A stretch of 64,000 nucleotides of DNA from Chimaeribacter coloradensis (GCF_002858715.1 NZ_PJZH01000003.1:360924-424923); one strand, 5' to 3'. Shown: positions 42,714-53,699, numbered from the stretch's first letter. Notes: generated by a model not told the origin, from the letters alone. A program made the numbers and translations.

Positions 42714-43730
42714 ATGAGCACGGGAAGCCCGGTTATGACATTGCGTCGCATTGCGGCATGTACAGTAGTGAGTTTATGGTTGGCGGGATGCTCCAACAAC
42801 GCCTCCACCTCCGCACCCATTTCTAACGTCGGCGGCGGTGGCAGCAGCCAGGGCGGCATGATGGGCAGCCCGTCCCCACAGGGCGGCAGCCAGGTCGGGC
42901 CGGGAGGGCGGATTGTCTATAATCGCAGCTATAATTCCATTCCCAAAGGCAGTTACACCGGCAGCACCTACACGGTAAAACGGGGCGATACCCTGTTCTA
43001 CATTGCCTGGATCACCGGCAATGACTTCCGCGATCTCGCCGCACGCAATAATATTTCTGCCCCTTATAGCTTAAATGTTGGGCAAACGATTCAGATTAAT
43101 AATGTCTCCTCCGGAGCCAGTACCGGCGGGGCTTTGGTGGCCTCAGACGCTACCCGCGGTGGGGTACCGAAACCGCCTTCCAGCACGCAGATCCAAAGCG
43201 CAACGGTTGATTCTCGTCCAACTACCGCGTATTCTGCTAGTTCTGGTAAACAGAATGTAGGTAAGATGTTGCCTTCATCGGGAGCGGTGGTTGCTACGAC
43301 TGCTCCTGTTACCGCGCCGAGCACTACCGTCAGCAGTACAGCGAATACCGGCACACCGGTAAGCAGCTGGAGATGGCCTACTGACGGTAAAATTATCGAT
43401 AGCTTCTCAGCATCTGAGGGAGGCAACAAGGGGATCGATATTGCCGGTTCGCGTGGCCAGTCCATCGTTGCTACCGCCAGTGGGCGTGTAGTGTATGCAG
43501 GGAATGCGCTTCGCGGTTACGGTAATCTGATCATCATTAAACACAATGATGATTACCTGAGCGCCTATGCACATAACGACACAATGCTGGTCCGGGAACA
43601 ACAAGAAGTGCAGGCGGGTCAAAAAATCGCGACCATGGGTAGCACCGGAACCAGTTCAGTAAGATTACATTTTGAAATTCGTTACAAGGGGAAATCCGTA
43701 AACCCGCTGCGTTATCTTCCGCAGCGATAA
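42714..43730 (+). CDS. nlpD: NlpD, murein hydrolase activator lipoprotein
   Basis: Outer-membrane lipoprotein that activates AmiC for daughter-cell separation. 338 aa from ATG 42714. Lipobox LWLAGC (Cys26), low-complexity Gly/Ser linker, LysM domain ([17 protein letters not shown]), then a LytM/M23 domain ([13 protein letters not shown] to [10 protein letters not shown]) that lacks a full set of metal ligands, as expected of an activator. An ATG at 42711 is also possible. Lower GC than the genes before it. In E. coli the main rpoS promoter lies inside nlpD. Confidence 0.96.
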   Translation: MSTGSPVMTLRRIAACTVVSLWLAGCSNNASTSAPISNVGGGGSSQGGMMGSPSPQGGSQVGPGGRIVYNRSYNSIPKGSYTGSTYTVKRGDTLFYIAWITGNDFRDLAARNNISAPYSLNVGQTIQINNVSSGASTGGALVASDATRGGVPKPPSSTQIQSATVDSRPTTAYSASSGKQNVGKMLPSSGAVVATTAPVTAPSTTVSSTANTGTPVSSWRWPTDGKIIDSFSASEGGNKGIDIAGSRGQSIVATASGRVVYAGNALRGYGNLIIIKHNDDYLSAYAHNDTMLVREQQEVQAGQKIATMGSTGTSSVRLHFEIRYKGKSVNPLRYLPQR

Positions 43731-43781
43731 ATTGGGCAGAATCCCTGTATTCTGCCTCGGGATCACGGGTAGGAGCAGCTT

Positions 43782-44771
43782 ATGAGCCAAAGTACGCTGA
43801 AAGTTAACGAGTTACATGATGACGCGGATTTCGACGAGAACGGCGGTGAGAACTTTGACGAGAAAGCGCTCGTTGAAGAGCCTGTTGATAACGAGGCTTC
43901 TGAGGAAGAACTGTTATCACAAGCTGTGAGCCAACGAGTGCTGGATGCAACTCAACTGTATCTCGGAGAAATTGGTTATTCGCCTCTTCTGACCGCAGAG
44001 GAAGAGGTTTACTTCGCGCGGCGTGCACTGCGCGGTGACGTGCCGTCCCGCCGCCGGATGATTGAAAGTAACTTACGTCTGGTAGTTAAAATCGCCCGCC
44101 GTTACAGCAACCGTGGTCTGGCACTCTTGGATCTGATCGAGGAAGGTAACCTTGGCCTGATCCGTGCCGTTGAAAAATTCGACCCGGAGCGCGGCTTCCG
44201 ATTTTCTACCTATGCAACCTGGTGGATCCGCCAGACCATCGAACGGGCGATCATGAATCAAACCCGTACGATCCGTCTGCCGATCCACATCGTGAAAGAG
44301 CTGAACGTTTATCTGCGTACTGCGCGTGAACTTTCTCACAAGTTGGATCATGAACCGAGTGCGGAAGAGATTGCCGAGCAACTCGACAAACCGGTTGATG
44401 ATGTAAGCCGCATGTTGCGCCTTAATGAGCGCATCACGTCGGTAGATACGCCACTGGGTGGCGACTCAGAGAAAGCGCTGCTGGATATTCTGGCAGACGA
44501 GAAAGACAACGGTCCGGAAGACACCACGCAAGACGATGATATGAAACAAAGCATCGTTAAATGGCTGTTCGAACTGAACGCCAAACAGCGTGAAGTGCTG
44601 GCGCGTCGTTTCGGCCTCTTGGGCTACGAAGCTGCCACACTGGAAGATGTGGGCCGTGAAATTGGTTTGACTCGTGAACGTGTCCGTCAGATTCAGGTTG
44701 AAGGTCTGCGCCGCCTGCGTGAAATTCTGCAGGGTCAGGGGCTGAGCATCGAAGCGCTGTTCCGCGAATAA
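43782..44771 (+). CDS. rpoS: RpoS, RNA polymerase sigma S
   Basis: General stress and stationary-phase sigma factor. 329 aa. Acidic region 1.1; region 1.2 [13 protein letters not shown]; region 2 [22 protein letters not shown] and [19 protein letters not shown]; region 3; region 4.2 [33 protein letters not shown] upstream. Followed by a dyad and an intrinsic terminator. Only about 275 bp separate it from convergent mutS; in E. coli this interval is several kb and highly variable. Confidence 0.98.
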   Translation: MSQSTLKVNELHDDADFDENGGENFDEKALVEEPVDNEASEEELLSQAVSQRVLDATQLYLGEIGYSPLLTAEEEVYFARRALRGDVPSRRRMIESNLRLVVKIARRYSNRGLALLDLIEEGNLGLIRAVEKFDPERGFRFSTYATWWIRQTIERAIMNQTRTIRLPIHIVKELNVYLRTARELSHKLDHEPSAEEIAEQLDKPVDDVSRMLRLNERITSVDTPLGGDSEKALLDILADEKDNGPEDTTQDDDMKQSIVKWLFELNAKQREVLARRFGLLGYEAATLEDVGREIGLTRERVRQIQVEGLRRLREILQGQGLSIEALFRE

Positions 44772-44801
44772 GCGGTCCGCCTCTCTGCTCTGGAAAAGCC
44801 G

Positions 44802-44836
44802 TGAATCATTAACCTGCTCAGGAAGTTAATGATTCA
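44802..44836 (+). other. 12-bp perfect dyad in the rpoS 3' region
   Basis: TGAATCATTAAC / GTTAATGATTCA with an 11-nt spacer, 30 nt after the rpoS stop and upstream of the true terminator. AT-rich and without its own T run. It may be an RNA hairpin that protects the rpoS 3' end, or a DNA operator. Confidence 0.45.
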
Positions 44837-44852
44837 TTGAAGGAAGTACCTT

Positions 44853-44885
44853 AAAAACGGTGGGCATCTTGCCCGCCGTTTTTTT
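44853..44885 (+). terminator. Intrinsic terminator of rpoS
   Basis: AAAAACGG-T-GGGC / GCCC-G-CCGTTTTT, one G-T wobble, loop ATCTT, T run. Flanking A and T runs make it usable from either side. Confidence 0.88.
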
Positions 44886-44922
44886 ATGCCTGCGAAAAAG
44901 GGTACGGCACATAAAAGAGCTG

Positions 44923-45006
44923 CGATCGCCGCGATCGGAGGCTGGATCCTGAGGATCACAGCCCGGGGGAGGCAGGATCCTTACAGGGCAGAATGATCTG
45001 CCCTGT
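44923..45006. repeat. Cluster of six GATC sites in three consecutive dyads downstream of mutS
   Basis: GATC begins at 44924, 44933, 44945, 44954, 44976 and 44995. The sites fall in CGATCGC-C-GCGATCG (44923-44937), in GGCTG-GATCC ... GGATC-A-CAGCC (44940-44963, one bulge), beside GGATCC (44975-44980), and in a 10-bp stem ACAGGGCAGA / TCTGCCCTGT (44983-45006, loop ATGA). The last stem lies 40 nt beyond the mutS stop and could help end mutS transcription. Confidence 0.6.
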
Positions 45007-45046
45007 ACGCTTTCCCCGCACGCCCCGTTCTTACGCGCCGTTTTCC

Positions 45047-47599
45047 TTACACCATATTCTTCAGACGGTAGATCCACTCCAGAGCCTGACGTGGGGAGAG
45101 GGTGTCAGGATCGAGCGCTTCCAGTGCTTCCACCGCCGGGGATGTCTCCTCGCTCAGCAACGTCAGCTGGGCGCTGTCCACATGGCTGGCTGCCGCCTGG
45201 TTGGAAAGGGTTTCCAGCTCACGCAACTTCTGCCGGGCGCGCTTAATCACATCACGCGGCACCCCGGCCAGCGAGGCCACTGCCAGACCGTAACTTTTGC
45301 TGGCTGCGCCCTCCTGCACATTGTGCATAAAGGCAATGGTGTCCCCATGCTCTACGGCGTCCAGGTGGATGTTCACCACGCCTTCCATTTTTTCCGGCAG
45401 GGTGGTCAGCTCGAAATAGTGGGTGGCAAACAGCGTCATGGCTTTAATGCGGCTTGCGAGGCTCTCCGCACAGGCCCAGGCCAGGGAGAGGCCGTCATAG
45501 GTGGAGGTGCCGCGGCCGACCTCATCCATCAGCACCAGGCTGTTTTCGGTGGCGTTATGCAGGATGTTGGCGGTTTCTGTCATCTCCACCATAAAGGTTG
45601 AGCGGCCTGACGCGAGATCGTCCGCTGCCCCGACGCGGGTGAAAATGCGGTCCACCGGGCCGATGGTCGCCGCCTCAGCCGGGACAAAACTGCCGATATG
45701 CGCCATCAGCACAATCAGCGCCGCCTGGCGCATATAGGTACTTTTCCCGCCCATGTTGGGGCCGGTGATGATCAGCATCCGCCGCCCCGGAGAGAGTGTT
45801 AGCGGGTTGGCGATAAACGGATCTTTCAACACCTGCTCCACCACCGGGTGGCGGCCGCCGGTGATACGGATACCGGGCTGATCGCTCAGGGCAGGGCAGG
45901 CATAGTTCAGGGTATCGGCCCGCTCTGCCAGGTTGCTCAGTACATCCAGCTCTGCCAGCGCTGCCGCACTCTGTTGCAGCTCGGGCAGGTGCGGCAGCAG
46001 CAGGTCGAACAGCTCATCGTAAAGCGACTTCTCCAGCGCCAGCGCTTTGCCTTTGGAGGTCAGAACCTTGTCTTCATACTCTTTCAGCTCAGGGATGATG
46101 TAGCGCTCAGCGTTTTTCAGCGTCTGGCGGCGCACATAGTGCATCGGCACCAAGTGGCTCTGGCCACGGCTGACCTGAATAAAGTAGCCGTGCACCCCGT
46201 TAAAGCCGACTTTCAGGGTGTCGAGGCCCAGCTTCTCCCGCTCCCGGATCTCCAGACGATCCAGATAATCGGTGGCACCGTCAGCCAGCGCGCGCCACTC
46301 ATCCAGCTCTGCATGGTAGCCCGGCGCAATGACGCCGCCGTCACGCACCAGCACCGGCGGGGAGTCGATAATGGCTTTCTCAAGCAGCGCCACCAGTTCG
46401 CTGAACTCGCCGGTCTGGGCCAGCAGCGCAGGCAGGTGACCGCCGGTAAGCGGCGTCAGCAGCTCGCGCAGTGCCGGTAACTGCTGCATCGCATGGCGCA
46501 TCCGTGCCAGATCGCGCGGGCGGGCGCTGCGCAGGGCAAGCCGTGCCAGGATGCGCTCAAGATCCCCGACCTGCCGCAGCAGGGGCTGAAGATCGGGCAC
46601 GATCTCCTGCAACGCCGCAATGCTTTGCTGGCGCTGGGTCAACAGCGTCTGGTTGCGGCTCGGCATATGCAGCCAGCGTTTCAGCATCCGGCTGCCCATC
46701 GGCGTGACGCAGCGATCCAGAATCGCGGACAGGGTATTTTCCGTGCCGCCCGCGAGGTTTTGCGTCAGCTCCAGATTGCGGCGGGTGGCGGCATCCATGA
46801 TGATGCCGTCCTGCTGGCGCTCCATGGTCAGGCCGCGGATGTGGGGCAGGGCAGTACGCTGGGTGTCTTTCACATACTGCAACAGGCAGCCGGCAGCACG
46901 CAGCGCCTGCGGGGCCTGTTCCACCCCGAAGCCGGTCAGGTCACGGGTGCCGAATTGCAGGTTCAGCTGCTGGCGGGCGGTATCGAGCTCGAACTCCCAC
47001 TCGGGGCGGCGGCGCAGGCCGCGGCGCTGCTCGATCAGCGCCATCTCCGGGAAGCTCTCCGGGTAAAGCAACTCCGCCGGATTGGTACGCTGCAACTCGG
47101 CAGCCATCGTCTCGTTGTCGGCCGGCTCCACCACCTGGAAACGGCCGGAGCTGATGTCGAGCGTGGCGTAACCAAACCCGCGGCTATCCCGCCAGATGGC
47201 GGCCAGCAGGTTATCCTGGCGCTCTTTCAGCAGCGCCTCATCGCTGACGGTACCGGGTGTGACAATCCGCACCACTTTGCGCTCTACCGGGCCTTTGCTG
47301 GCTGCCGGGTCGCCAATCTGTTCACAGAGGGCGACCGACTCGCCCAGCTGCACCAGCTTCGCCAGGTAGTTTTCCACCGCATGGTGCGGCACGCCCGCCA
47401 TCGGGATCGGTTCACCGGCAGACTGGCCGCGCTTGGTCAGGGAGATATCGAGTAACTGGGAAGCACGCTTGGCATCGTCGTAAAAAAGCTCGTAGAAATC
47501 CCCCATCCGGTAAAACAACAGGATCTCAGGATGTTCGGCTTTGAGACGCAGGTATTGCTGCATCATCGGGGTATGGTCTGCGTAAGCGTTATTTTCCAT
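45047..47599 (-). CDS. mutS: MutS, DNA mismatch recognition protein
   Basis: Recognises mismatches and small loops and starts Dam-directed repair with MutL/MutH. 850 aa from the chosen ATG ([17 protein letters not shown]). Mismatch-binding Phe-x-Glu in RMGDFYELF; Walker [15 protein letters not shown]; Walker [19 protein letters not shown]-terminal tetramerisation tail [13 protein letters not shown]. The frame is open 24 codons further upstream but without similarity. Divergent from pncC and convergent with rpoS. Confidence 0.97.
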   Translation of the reverse strand: MENNAYADHTPMMQQYLRLKAEHPEILLFYRMGDFYELFYDDAKRASQLLDISLTKRGQSAGEPIPMAGVPHHAVENYLAKLVQLGESVALCEQIGDPAASKGPVERKVVRIVTPGTVSDEALLKERQDNLLAAIWRDSRGFGYATLDISSGRFQVVEPADNETMAAELQRTNPAELLYPESFPEMALIEQRRGLRRRPEWEFELDTARQQLNLQFGTRDLTGFGVEQAPQALRAAGCLLQYVKDTQRTALPHIRGLTMERQQDGIIMDAATRRNLELTQNLAGGTENTLSAILDRCVTPMGSRMLKRWLHMPSRNQTLLTQRQQSIAALQEIVPDLQPLLRQVGDLERILARLALRSARPRDLARMRHAMQQLPALRELLTPLTGGHLPALLAQTGEFSELVALLEKAIIDSPPVLVRDGGVIAPGYHAELDEWRALADGATDYLDRLEIREREKLGLDTLKVGFNGVHGYFIQVSRGQSHLVPMHYVRRQTLKNAERYIIPELKEYEDKVLTSKGKALALEKSLYDELFDLLLPHLPELQQSAAALAELDVLSNLAERADTLNYACPALSDQPGIRITGGRHPVVEQVLKDPFIANPLTLSPGRRMLIITGPNMGGKSTYMRQAALIVLMAHIGSFVPAEAATIGPVDRIFTRVGAADDLASGRSTFMVEMTETANILHNATENSLVLMDEVGRGTSTYDGLSLAWACAESLASRIKAMTLFATHYFELTTLPEKMEGVVNIHLDAVEHGDTIAFMHNVQEGAASKSYGLAVASLAGVPRDVIKRARQKLRELETLSNQAAASHVDSAQLTLLSEETSPAVEALEALDPDTLSPRQALEWIYRLKNMV

Positions 47600-47860
47600 A
47601 GTCTTCACGGCAATAAGGTTGGGGCAGGCTGCAGGGCAGAGCGGCAGCCTGAGAATGGAAGGGCCGTACACCGCCGGCCTCGATCAGAATAGGCGTGATG
47701 TTAACAGGTGGTCCGGGGGTTGAAAACGCATCCGCGCCGATCGCCGGGGTTTTTCTCCGCTCCTTCGGCACGTCTCGCAAAATCATGCAGGATCGCTCAT
47801 GCTTCCCTTGAGAAGTGCTAACATTGGACCCACTTACCTTCTTCACAGACAGGATATGTG

Positions 47861-48355
47861 ATGAGTGAAAAAAACCTGCACGCCCTGAGTGTACGCCTGG
47901 GTGAGCGGCTTCAGGCGGCCTCTGCCTGGGTGACCTGTGCGGAGTCCTGCACCGGCGGGCTGGTGGCCAAAGCCATTACCGATATTGCCGGCAGTTCCGC
48001 CTGGTTTGACCGGGGATTTGTGACCTACAGCAACGCCGCCAAACACGACATGCTGGGGGTGGCGGAGTCCACCTTACAGGCACACGGTGCCGTCAGTGAG
48101 GCGGTGGTCCGGGAAATGGCCGTCGGCGCGCTTAAAGCCGCGGGTGCCGGCTATGCGGTGTCCATCAGTGGGATTGCCGGGCCGGGCGGCGGTACAGCGG
48201 CCAAACCGGTCGGCACAGTCTGGTTCGGTTTTGCCGCGCAGGATGGCCGGATCGTGGCGGTTAAGCAGCACTTTTCCGGCGACCGCGAGGCGGTAAGAAT
48301 GCAAGCCGCTGTTTTCGCGCTGCAAACCCTACTCGATGAATTTCTGGAAAAATAA
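47861..48355 (+). CDS. pncC: PncC, nicotinamide-nucleotide amidase (CinA C-terminal domain)
   Basis: Deamidates NMN to NaMN in NAD recycling. 164 aa, a stand-alone CinA-type C-terminal domain. Motifs VTCAESCTGGLVAKAIT, WFDRGFVTYSN, VSISGIAGPGGGTAAKPVGTV. AGGA lies 6 nt before ATG 47861; a GTG three bases earlier is in frame. Immediately upstream of recA, as in E. coli. Confidence 0.95.
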   Translation: MSEKNLHALSVRLGERLQAASAWVTCAESCTGGLVAKAITDIAGSSAWFDRGFVTYSNAAKHDMLGVAESTLQAHGAVSEAVVREMAVGALKAAGAGYAVSISGIAGPGGGTAAKPVGTVWFGFAAQDGRIVAVKQHFSGDREAVRMQAAVFALQTLLDEFLEK

Positions 48356-48359
48356 GCTT

Positions 48360-48387
48360 GTGGTACTGTATGCGTATACAGTATAAT
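48360..48387 (+). promoter_or_regulatory. recA promoter with LexA (SOS) box
   Basis: The SOS box CTGT-N8-ACAG (48366-48381) overlaps the promoter: -10 TATAAT at 48382-48387, -35 GTGGTA at 48360-48365 with 16-nt spacing, as in E. coli recA (or TTGTGG two bases further upstream). The box is a near-perfect palindrome, as expected for recA. Confidence 0.92.
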
Positions 48388-48466
48388 TCATCTCGTTTTC
48401 CAGTATACCAAATTACAATCAGTGACGGCCCCGGGGTGACCCACCGCTGTCCGTAGAGGAGTCAAC

Positions 48467-49531
48467 ATGGCTATTGATGAGAATAAGCAAAAGGCGTTAG
48501 CTGCAGCACTGGGCCAAATTGAGAAACAATTTGGTAAAGGCTCCATCATGCGCCTCGGTGAAGATCGCTCTATGGACGTGGAAACGATCTCTACCGGTTC
48601 TCTGTCGCTTGATATCGCGCTGGGCGCGGGCGGTCTGCCGATGGGCCGTATCGTTGAGATTTACGGCCCGGAATCTTCCGGTAAAACCACGCTGACCCTT
48701 CAGGTCATCGCGGCGGCGCAGCGTGAAGGCAAAACCTGTGCCTTCATCGATGCTGAGCACGCGCTGGACCCGGTCTACGCCAAGAAACTGGGCGTAGACA
48801 TCGACAACCTGCTCTGCTCCCAGCCGGATACCGGTGAGCAGGCGCTGGAGATCTGTGATGCGCTGACCCGCTCTGGTGCGGTTGACGTCATCATCGTTGA
48901 CTCCGTGGCCGCCCTGACGCCCAAAGCAGAGATCGAAGGTGAAATCGGTGATTCGCATATGGGTCTGGCCGCCCGTATGATGAGCCAGGCAATGCGTAAG
49001 CTGGCCGGTAACCTGAAGCAGGCCAACACCCTGCTGATCTTCATCAACCAGATCCGTATGAAGATCGGTGTGATGTTCGGTAACCCGGAAACCACCACCG
49101 GGGGTAACGCCCTGAAGTTCTACGCTTCTGTGCGTCTTGATATCCGCCGTATCGGTGCGATTAAAGAGGGCGACGTGGTCGTCGGCAGCGAAACCCGCGT
49201 GAAAGTGGTCAAGAACAAAGTGGCTGCACCGTTCAAGCAGGCTGAGTTCCAGATCATGTATGGTGAAGGGATCAACATCAACGGCGAGCTGATCGACCTG
49301 GGCGTGAAGCACAAACTGGTTGAGAAAGCCGGTGCCTGGTACAGCTACAACGGTGACAAGATCGGTCAGGGTAAGGCAAATGCCTGTAACTACCTGAAAG
49401 AGAACCCGGCTGTTGCCGCAGAGCTGGACAAGAAGCTGCGTGAGCTGCTGCTGACTAACAACGGTGAAGCTGCCGCCACCGCGACAGAAAACCTTGATGA
49501 CGACAGCGCAGAGATGAGCGAAGAGTTTTAA
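48467..49531 (+). CDS. recA: RecA, recombinase and SOS coprotease
   Basis: Strand exchange and LexA autocleavage. 354 aa. Walker [14 protein letters not shown], Walker [12 protein letters not shown]1/L2 loops with [16 protein letters not shown] and [20 protein letters not shown], and an acidic tail ([13 protein letters not shown]). GAGGAG upstream. Strong preferred-codon bias. Followed by a terminator and recX. Confidence 0.99.
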   Translation: MAIDENKQKALAAALGQIEKQFGKGSIMRLGEDRSMDVETISTGSLSLDIALGAGGLPMGRIVEIYGPESSGKTTLTLQVIAAAQREGKTCAFIDAEHALDPVYAKKLGVDIDNLLCSQPDTGEQALEICDALTRSGAVDVIIVDSVAALTPKAEIEGEIGDSHMGLAARMMSQAMRKLAGNLKQANTLLIFINQIRMKIGVMFGNPETTTGGNALKFYASVRLDIRRIGAIKEGDVVVGSETRVKVVKNKVAAPFKQAEFQIMYGEGININGELIDLGVKHKLVEKAGAWYSYNGDKIGQGKANACNYLKENPAVAAELDKKLRELLLTNNGEAAATATENLDDDSAEMSEEF

Positions 49532-49552
49532 TCGACATTTACTGAGCTGAAC

Positions 49553-49587
49553 CAGCCAGAGTGTGCAAACACTCTGGCTGTTTTTTT
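49553..49587 (+). terminator. Intrinsic terminator between recA and recX
   Basis: 12-bp perfect stem CAGCCAGAGTGT / ACACTCTGGCTG with a GCAA tetraloop, then seven T. In E. coli recX is made by read-through of a like terminator. Confidence 0.93.
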
Positions 49588-49655
49588 ATGTGGATGGCCG
49601 GCCCCGGGCGTACCCTGTGGGCTGGCCGTCCGGCTATGCCGAAGGAGCGTGCCTG

Positions 49656-50252
49656 ATGAGCCATGATCCCTCCCAACCTGTGCGACCCGAGAAAGAGCAG
49701 CTCAATACCCTGCTTGCACGGGCGATGCGCCTGCTTTCCCAGCGCGACCACAGTGAAGCGGAACTGCGCCGCAAGTTGGAAACCCCGCCCGTGATTGCCC
49801 CACGGCGCAGCGCACCCTTTTCCCGCCACGCCTCCCGCCGTGCCGGTGACGCTGCTGAAACTTCTCCCGCGCCTGCGCCTGTACCGCATCAGGCTGAAGC
49901 GATCGATCCCCTGCTGGTGGAGAAGGTTATTGCGTATTGCCTGGAGCACCACTATCTGGACGACCCCCGTTTCACACAGAGCTACATCAACAGCCGCAGC
50001 CGTAAAGGCTATGGCCCCCAGCGCATCCGGTCTGAACTGATGCAAAAAGGGGTGGCGAAAGATCTTATTAATACCGCCTTTGAAGAGACGGACGTGGACT
50101 GGTGCCGGCAGGCGCGTGAGCTTGCTGAACGCAAGTTTGGTGAGCAACTGCCGACAGAGTGGAAAGAAAAGGCCAAAGTGCAGCGTTTTCTGCAATACCG
50201 GGGCTTTTTTCAGGAAGAGATACAGTCAATTTATCGCGATTTTGATGAATGA
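49656..50252 (+). CDS. recX: RecX, RecA modulator (with extended linker)
   Basis: Inhibits RecA filament growth. 198 aa from ATG 49656 (AGGAG 8 nt upstream); E. coli RecX is 166. Three-helix RecX repeats are clear: LSQRDHSEAELRRKLE, AYCLEHHYLDDPRFTQSYINSR and KGYGPQRIRSELMQKG, then VQRFLQYRGF. The extra length is mostly a Pro/Ala/Arg-rich stretch between the first two repeats (about residues 48-83, starting PPVIAPRRSAPFSRHASRRA) that looks disordered. The frame extends upstream into the recA terminator; I reject that start. Confidence 0.94.
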   Translation: MSHDPSQPVRPEKEQLNTLLARAMRLLSQRDHSEAELRRKLETPPVIAPRRSAPFSRHASRRAGDAAETSPAPAPVPHQAEAIDPLLVEKVIAYCLEHHYLDDPRFTQSYINSRSRKGYGPQRIRSELMQKGVAKDLINTAFEETDVDWCRQARELAERKFGEQLPTEWKEKAKVQRFLQYRGFFQEEIQSIYRDFDE

Positions 50253-50387
50253 GCGCATACTGGATTTTACTTCCCACGGAAGAAATTTTATCTTATTCCC
50301 ACTTTTTGTTCGTAAGCAGTGCGCCGGCGTCAGAACGCTGAGCATACCGCTTACGGGCTGTTCTTCTAGCCTGATTCCGGGACATTT

Positions 50388-53015
50388 ATGAGCAAGAGCA
50401 CCGCTGAGATCCGTCAAGCGTTTCTCGATTTTTTCCAGAGCAAGGGACACCAGGTTGTATCAAGCAGCTCTTTGGTTCCCAATAACGACCCGACACTGCT
50501 GTTTACCAATGCCGGGATGAACCAATTCAAGGATGTTTTCCTTGGCCTGGACAAGCGTGCCTATTCACGCGCCACGACCTCACAGCGCTGCGTCCGTGCG
50601 GGCGGCAAGCACAATGACCTCGAAAACGTCGGGTATACCGCGCGCCATCATACCTTCTTCGAAATGCTGGGTAACTTCAGCTTCGGTGACTACTTCAAGC
50701 ATGACGCTATTCAGTACGCCTGGGAGCTGCTGACCAGCGAAAACTGGTTTGCCCTGCCGAAAGAGAAGCTGTGGGTGACCGTGTATGAAACCGATGATGA
50801 AGCCTATGACATCTGGCTGAAAGAGATTGGCGTGCCGCAAGAGCGCATCATCCGCATCGGTGACAATAAAGGTAAGCCTTACGCTTCTGACAACTTCTGG
50901 CAGATGGGTGATACCGGCCCGTGCGGCCCGTGCACCGAGATCTTCTTCGATCACGGTGACCACATCGCCGGCGGCCCACCGGGCAGCCCGGATGAAGATG
51001 GCGACCGCTACATCGAGATCTGGAACGTGGTGTTCATGCAGTTCAACCGCCAGGCTGACGGTACCATGGAGCCGCTGCCGAAGCCGTCTGTGGATACCGG
51101 CATGGGCCTGGAGCGCATCGCTGCGGTTCTGCAGCATGTGAACTCCAACTACGAAATCGACCTGTTCAAAACCCTGATTGGGGCAGTGGCAGAGGTGACC
51201 GGCGCGACCGATCTGGGCAATAAATCACTGCGCGTGATTGCTGACCACATCCGCTCCTGTGCCTTCCTGATCGCTGATGGGGTGATTCCGTCCAATGAGA
51301 ACCGCGGCTACGTGCTGCGCCGTATCATTCGCCGGGCTATCCGTCACGGCAATATGCTGGGCGCAACCGAGACCTTCTTCTATAAGCTGGTGGCCCCGCT
51401 GATTGCGGTGATGGGCCCGGCGGCGGAAGAGCTGCAACGCCAGCAGGCGCTGGTTGAGCAGGTACTCAAAACCGAAGAAGAGCAGTTTGCCCGTACGCTG
51501 GAGCGCGGTCTGGCGCTGCTGGATGATGTGCTGGCAAACCTGAAAGGCGATACGCTGGACGGTGAAACGGCTTTCCGTCTCTATGACACCTACGGGTTCC
51601 CGCTGGATCTGACGGCGGACGTCTGCCGTGAGCGCAACCTGAAGGTCGATGAAGCGGGCTTTAATCAGGCGATGGAGCAGCAACGCCGCCGTGCGCGTGA
51701 GTCGAGTGGCTTCGGTGCCGACTATAACAGCCTGATCCGGGTTGACGGCAGCACGCAGTTCCTCGGGTATGACCAGCTGGCACTGCCGGCGAAAGTGGTG
51801 GCACTGTATCGTGATGGCCAGCCGGTTGACAGCATCAACGCCGGTGAGAATGCCGTGGTAGTGCTGGATGAGACGCCATTCTACGCTGAGTCAGGCGGCC
51901 AGGTCGGTGACAAAGGCCAGCTGCGTACCGCAGCGGCACAGTTTGATGTGATCGATACCCAGAAATACGGCCAGGCGATCGGCCATCAGGGTGTGCTGAG
52001 CCAGGGCACCCTGCGCATTAATGAGGGTGTGGATGCCCAGGTTGATGTGGCTCGCCGTAACCGCATTCGCCTGAACCACTCCGCGACCCACTTGCTGCAC
52101 GCCGCATTGCGTCAGGTGCTGGGTGACCATGTGGCGCAGAAAGGCTCACTGGTGAATGACAAATATCTGCGTTTCGATTTCTCCCATTTCGAAGCGATGA
52201 AGCCTGCCGAGATCCGCGCGGTGGAAGATATCGTCAACGCCCAGATCCGTCGTAATCTGCCGGTCGAAACCAACATCATGGCGTTGGAAGAGGCAAAAGC
52301 AGAGGGCGCGATGGCGCTGTTCGGTGAGAAGTATGAAGACAACGTGCGCGTACTGCGCATGGGTGACTTCTCCACCGAGCTGTGTGGCGGCACACACGCC
52401 AGCCGCACCGGTGATATTGGCCTGTTCCGTATCCAGAGTGAGTCAGGCACCGCAGCCGGCATCCGTCGTATTGAAGCGGTGACAGGGGAGGGGGCGATTG
52501 CCACACTCCATCAGGAAACCGATCTGCTGCAAAGCATCTCCCATCTGGTGAAGGGCGATGCGAACAACGTCTCTGAGAAGATTCGTGGCCTGATCGAGCG
52601 CTCCCGCCAACTGGAGAAAGAGTTGCAGCAGCTGAAAGGCCAGCAGGCCGCTCAGGAGAGCGCGTCCCTCACTTCCAGGGCGAAGCAGGTAAAAGGCGTG
52701 CCGTTGCTGGTCAGCCAGCTGGATAATGTCGAGCCGAAAATGCTCCGCACCATGGTGGATGACCTCAAAAACCAGCTTGGCTCGGCCATCATCGTGCTGG
52801 CTACCACGGCAGAAGGGAAAGTCAGCCTGATTACCGGCGTGACCAAAGATCTGACTGACCGGGTGAAAGCAGGCGAACTGATTGGCTATATCGCTCAACA
52901 GGTTGGCGGTAAGGGCGGTGGCCGCCCTGACATGGCTCAGGCCGGCGGCAGCGATGTGTCTGCCCTGCCGGGTGCGCTGGAAAGCGTCACCGCGTGGGTA
53001 GAAGACAAATTATAG
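50388..53015 (+). CDS. alaS: AlaS, alanyl-tRNA synthetase
   Basis: Charges tRNA-Ala and edits mischarged Ser/Gly. 875 aa. Catalytic core with [15 protein letters not shown] and [15 protein letters not shown]; editing domain zinc motifs [11 protein letters not shown] and [11 protein letters not shown]-terminal C-Ala domain [18 protein letters not shown] 50388 is in line with the E. coli start. Followed by its own terminator, then csrA. Confidence 0.98.
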   Translation: MSKSTAEIRQAFLDFFQSKGHQVVSSSSLVPNNDPTLLFTNAGMNQFKDVFLGLDKRAYSRATTSQRCVRAGGKHNDLENVGYTARHHTFFEMLGNFSFGDYFKHDAIQYAWELLTSENWFALPKEKLWVTVYETDDEAYDIWLKEIGVPQERIIRIGDNKGKPYASDNFWQMGDTGPCGPCTEIFFDHGDHIAGGPPGSPDEDGDRYIEIWNVVFMQFNRQADGTMEPLPKPSVDTGMGLERIAAVLQHVNSNYEIDLFKTLIGAVAEVTGATDLGNKSLRVIADHIRSCAFLIADGVIPSNENRGYVLRRIIRRAIRHGNMLGATETFFYKLVAPLIAVMGPAAEELQRQQALVEQVLKTEEEQFARTLERGLALLDDVLANLKGDTLDGETAFRLYDTYGFPLDLTADVCRERNLKVDEAGFNQAMEQQRRRARESSGFGADYNSLIRVDGSTQFLGYDQLALPAKVVALYRDGQPVDSINAGENAVVVLDETPFYAESGGQVGDKGQLRTAAAQFDVIDTQKYGQAIGHQGVLSQGTLRINEGVDAQVDVARRNRIRLNHSATHLLHAALRQVLGDHVAQKGSLVNDKYLRFDFSHFEAMKPAEIRAVEDIVNAQIRRNLPVETNIMALEEAKAEGAMALFGEKYEDNVRVLRMGDFSTELCGGTHASRTGDIGLFRIQSESGTAAGIRRIEAVTGEGAIATLHQETDLLQSISHLVKGDANNVSEKIRGLIERSRQLEKELQQLKGQQAAQESASLTSRAKQVKGVPLLVSQLDNVEPKMLRTMVDDLKNQLGSAIIVLATTAEGKVSLITGVTKDLTDRVKAGELIGYIAQQVGGKGGGRPDMAQAGGSDVSALPGALESVTAWVEDKL

Positions 53016-53041
53016 GTTTGAAATAATTCAACTCTACTGAT

Positions 53042-53076
53042 ACGCCATAACGCCTTGTGCGTTATGGCGTTTTTTG
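53042..53076 (+). terminator. Intrinsic terminator after alaS
   Basis: 12-bp perfect stem ACGCCATAACGC / GCGTTATGGCGT, loop CTTGT, T run. Confidence 0.93.
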
Positions 53077-53271
53077 TTTGGAACCGACGCCGGGCCGCGC
53101 CGCAAATGCCACAAAGCCGCTGAATTCGGCTAAACTGAAAAGAGTTAACGTTGATCCTATGATTACCTTACAGTTAATGTAAGGAGCATAGTATACGTTT
53201 TCACAGTATATGATGGATAATGGCGGGGAAACTGAGAGACCCGACTCTTACAATCTTTCAAGGAGCAAAGA

Positions 53272-53457
53272 ATGCTTATTCTGACTCGTCGAGTTGGTGA
53301 AACCCTCATGATTGGCGATGAGGTGACTGTCACTGTATTAGGGGTGAAGGGTAACCAGGTACGTATTGGTGTCAACGCCCCGAAAGAGGTTTCTGTCCAT
53401 CGCGAAGAAATCTACCAACGCATTCAAGCTGAAAAGTCCCAGCAAACGACCTACTAA
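53272..53457 (+). CDS. csrA: CsrA, carbon storage regulator
   Basis: Homodimeric RNA-binding protein that blocks GGA-containing leaders (glycogen, biofilm, carbon flow). 61 aa, with [16 protein letters not shown] and the RNA-binding Arg44 in [13 protein letters not shown]. The ribosome site AAGGAG lies 8 nt upstream and contains a GGA, so self-repression is plausible. Controlled indirectly by BarA (15857-18619). Several -10-like elements in the 256-nt alaS-csrA gap (for example GATAAT near 53215) suggest multiple promoters. Confidence 0.98.
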   Translation: MLILTRRVGETLMIGDEVTVTVLGVKGNQVRIGVNAPKEVSVHREEIYQRIQAEKSQQTTY

Positions 53458-53464
53458 ATTGACC

Positions 53465-53489
53465 GGCGTCTCGCGGGAAGCGAGGCGCC
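53465..53489 (+). terminator. Hairpin after csrA (terminator candidate)
   Basis: GGCGTCTCGC / GCGAGGCGCC with one G-T pair and loop GGGAA, starting 8 nt after the stop; the following tract is T-rich but interrupted. Confidence 0.55.
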
Positions 53490-53671
53490 AATCATCTTTT
53501 TCCTCTCTTTGCCTCTCTCCCTCTGCTTTTCTGCACCTTTTTTCACGCACTCTGACTCATAAGATTTCTACGCCCTGCGCCTTTTTGCGTTGATAAAAAG
53601 ACCATTTTGACGTCAAACCATCCATATTGCGCGTGAATTGTTCAAACACGCACGAGATGAAAAAAAAGGGT

Positions 53672-53699
53672 TTGACTTATAAACCCGGGAAAGTAATAT
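53672..53699 (+). promoter_or_regulatory. Promoter of the tRNA-Ser/tRNA-Arg operon
   Basis: TTGACT, 16-nt spacer, TAATAT, followed by a GC-rich discriminator (GTGCGCC), the pattern of stringently controlled stable-RNA promoters. Lies about 60 nt before the first tRNA, in the 304-nt csrA-tRNA gap, which otherwise shows no gene. Confidence 0.7.

Noticed and set aside
45848..47455. Long open frames opposite mutS
   Set aside because: Low-complexity antisense shadows; mutS is intact.
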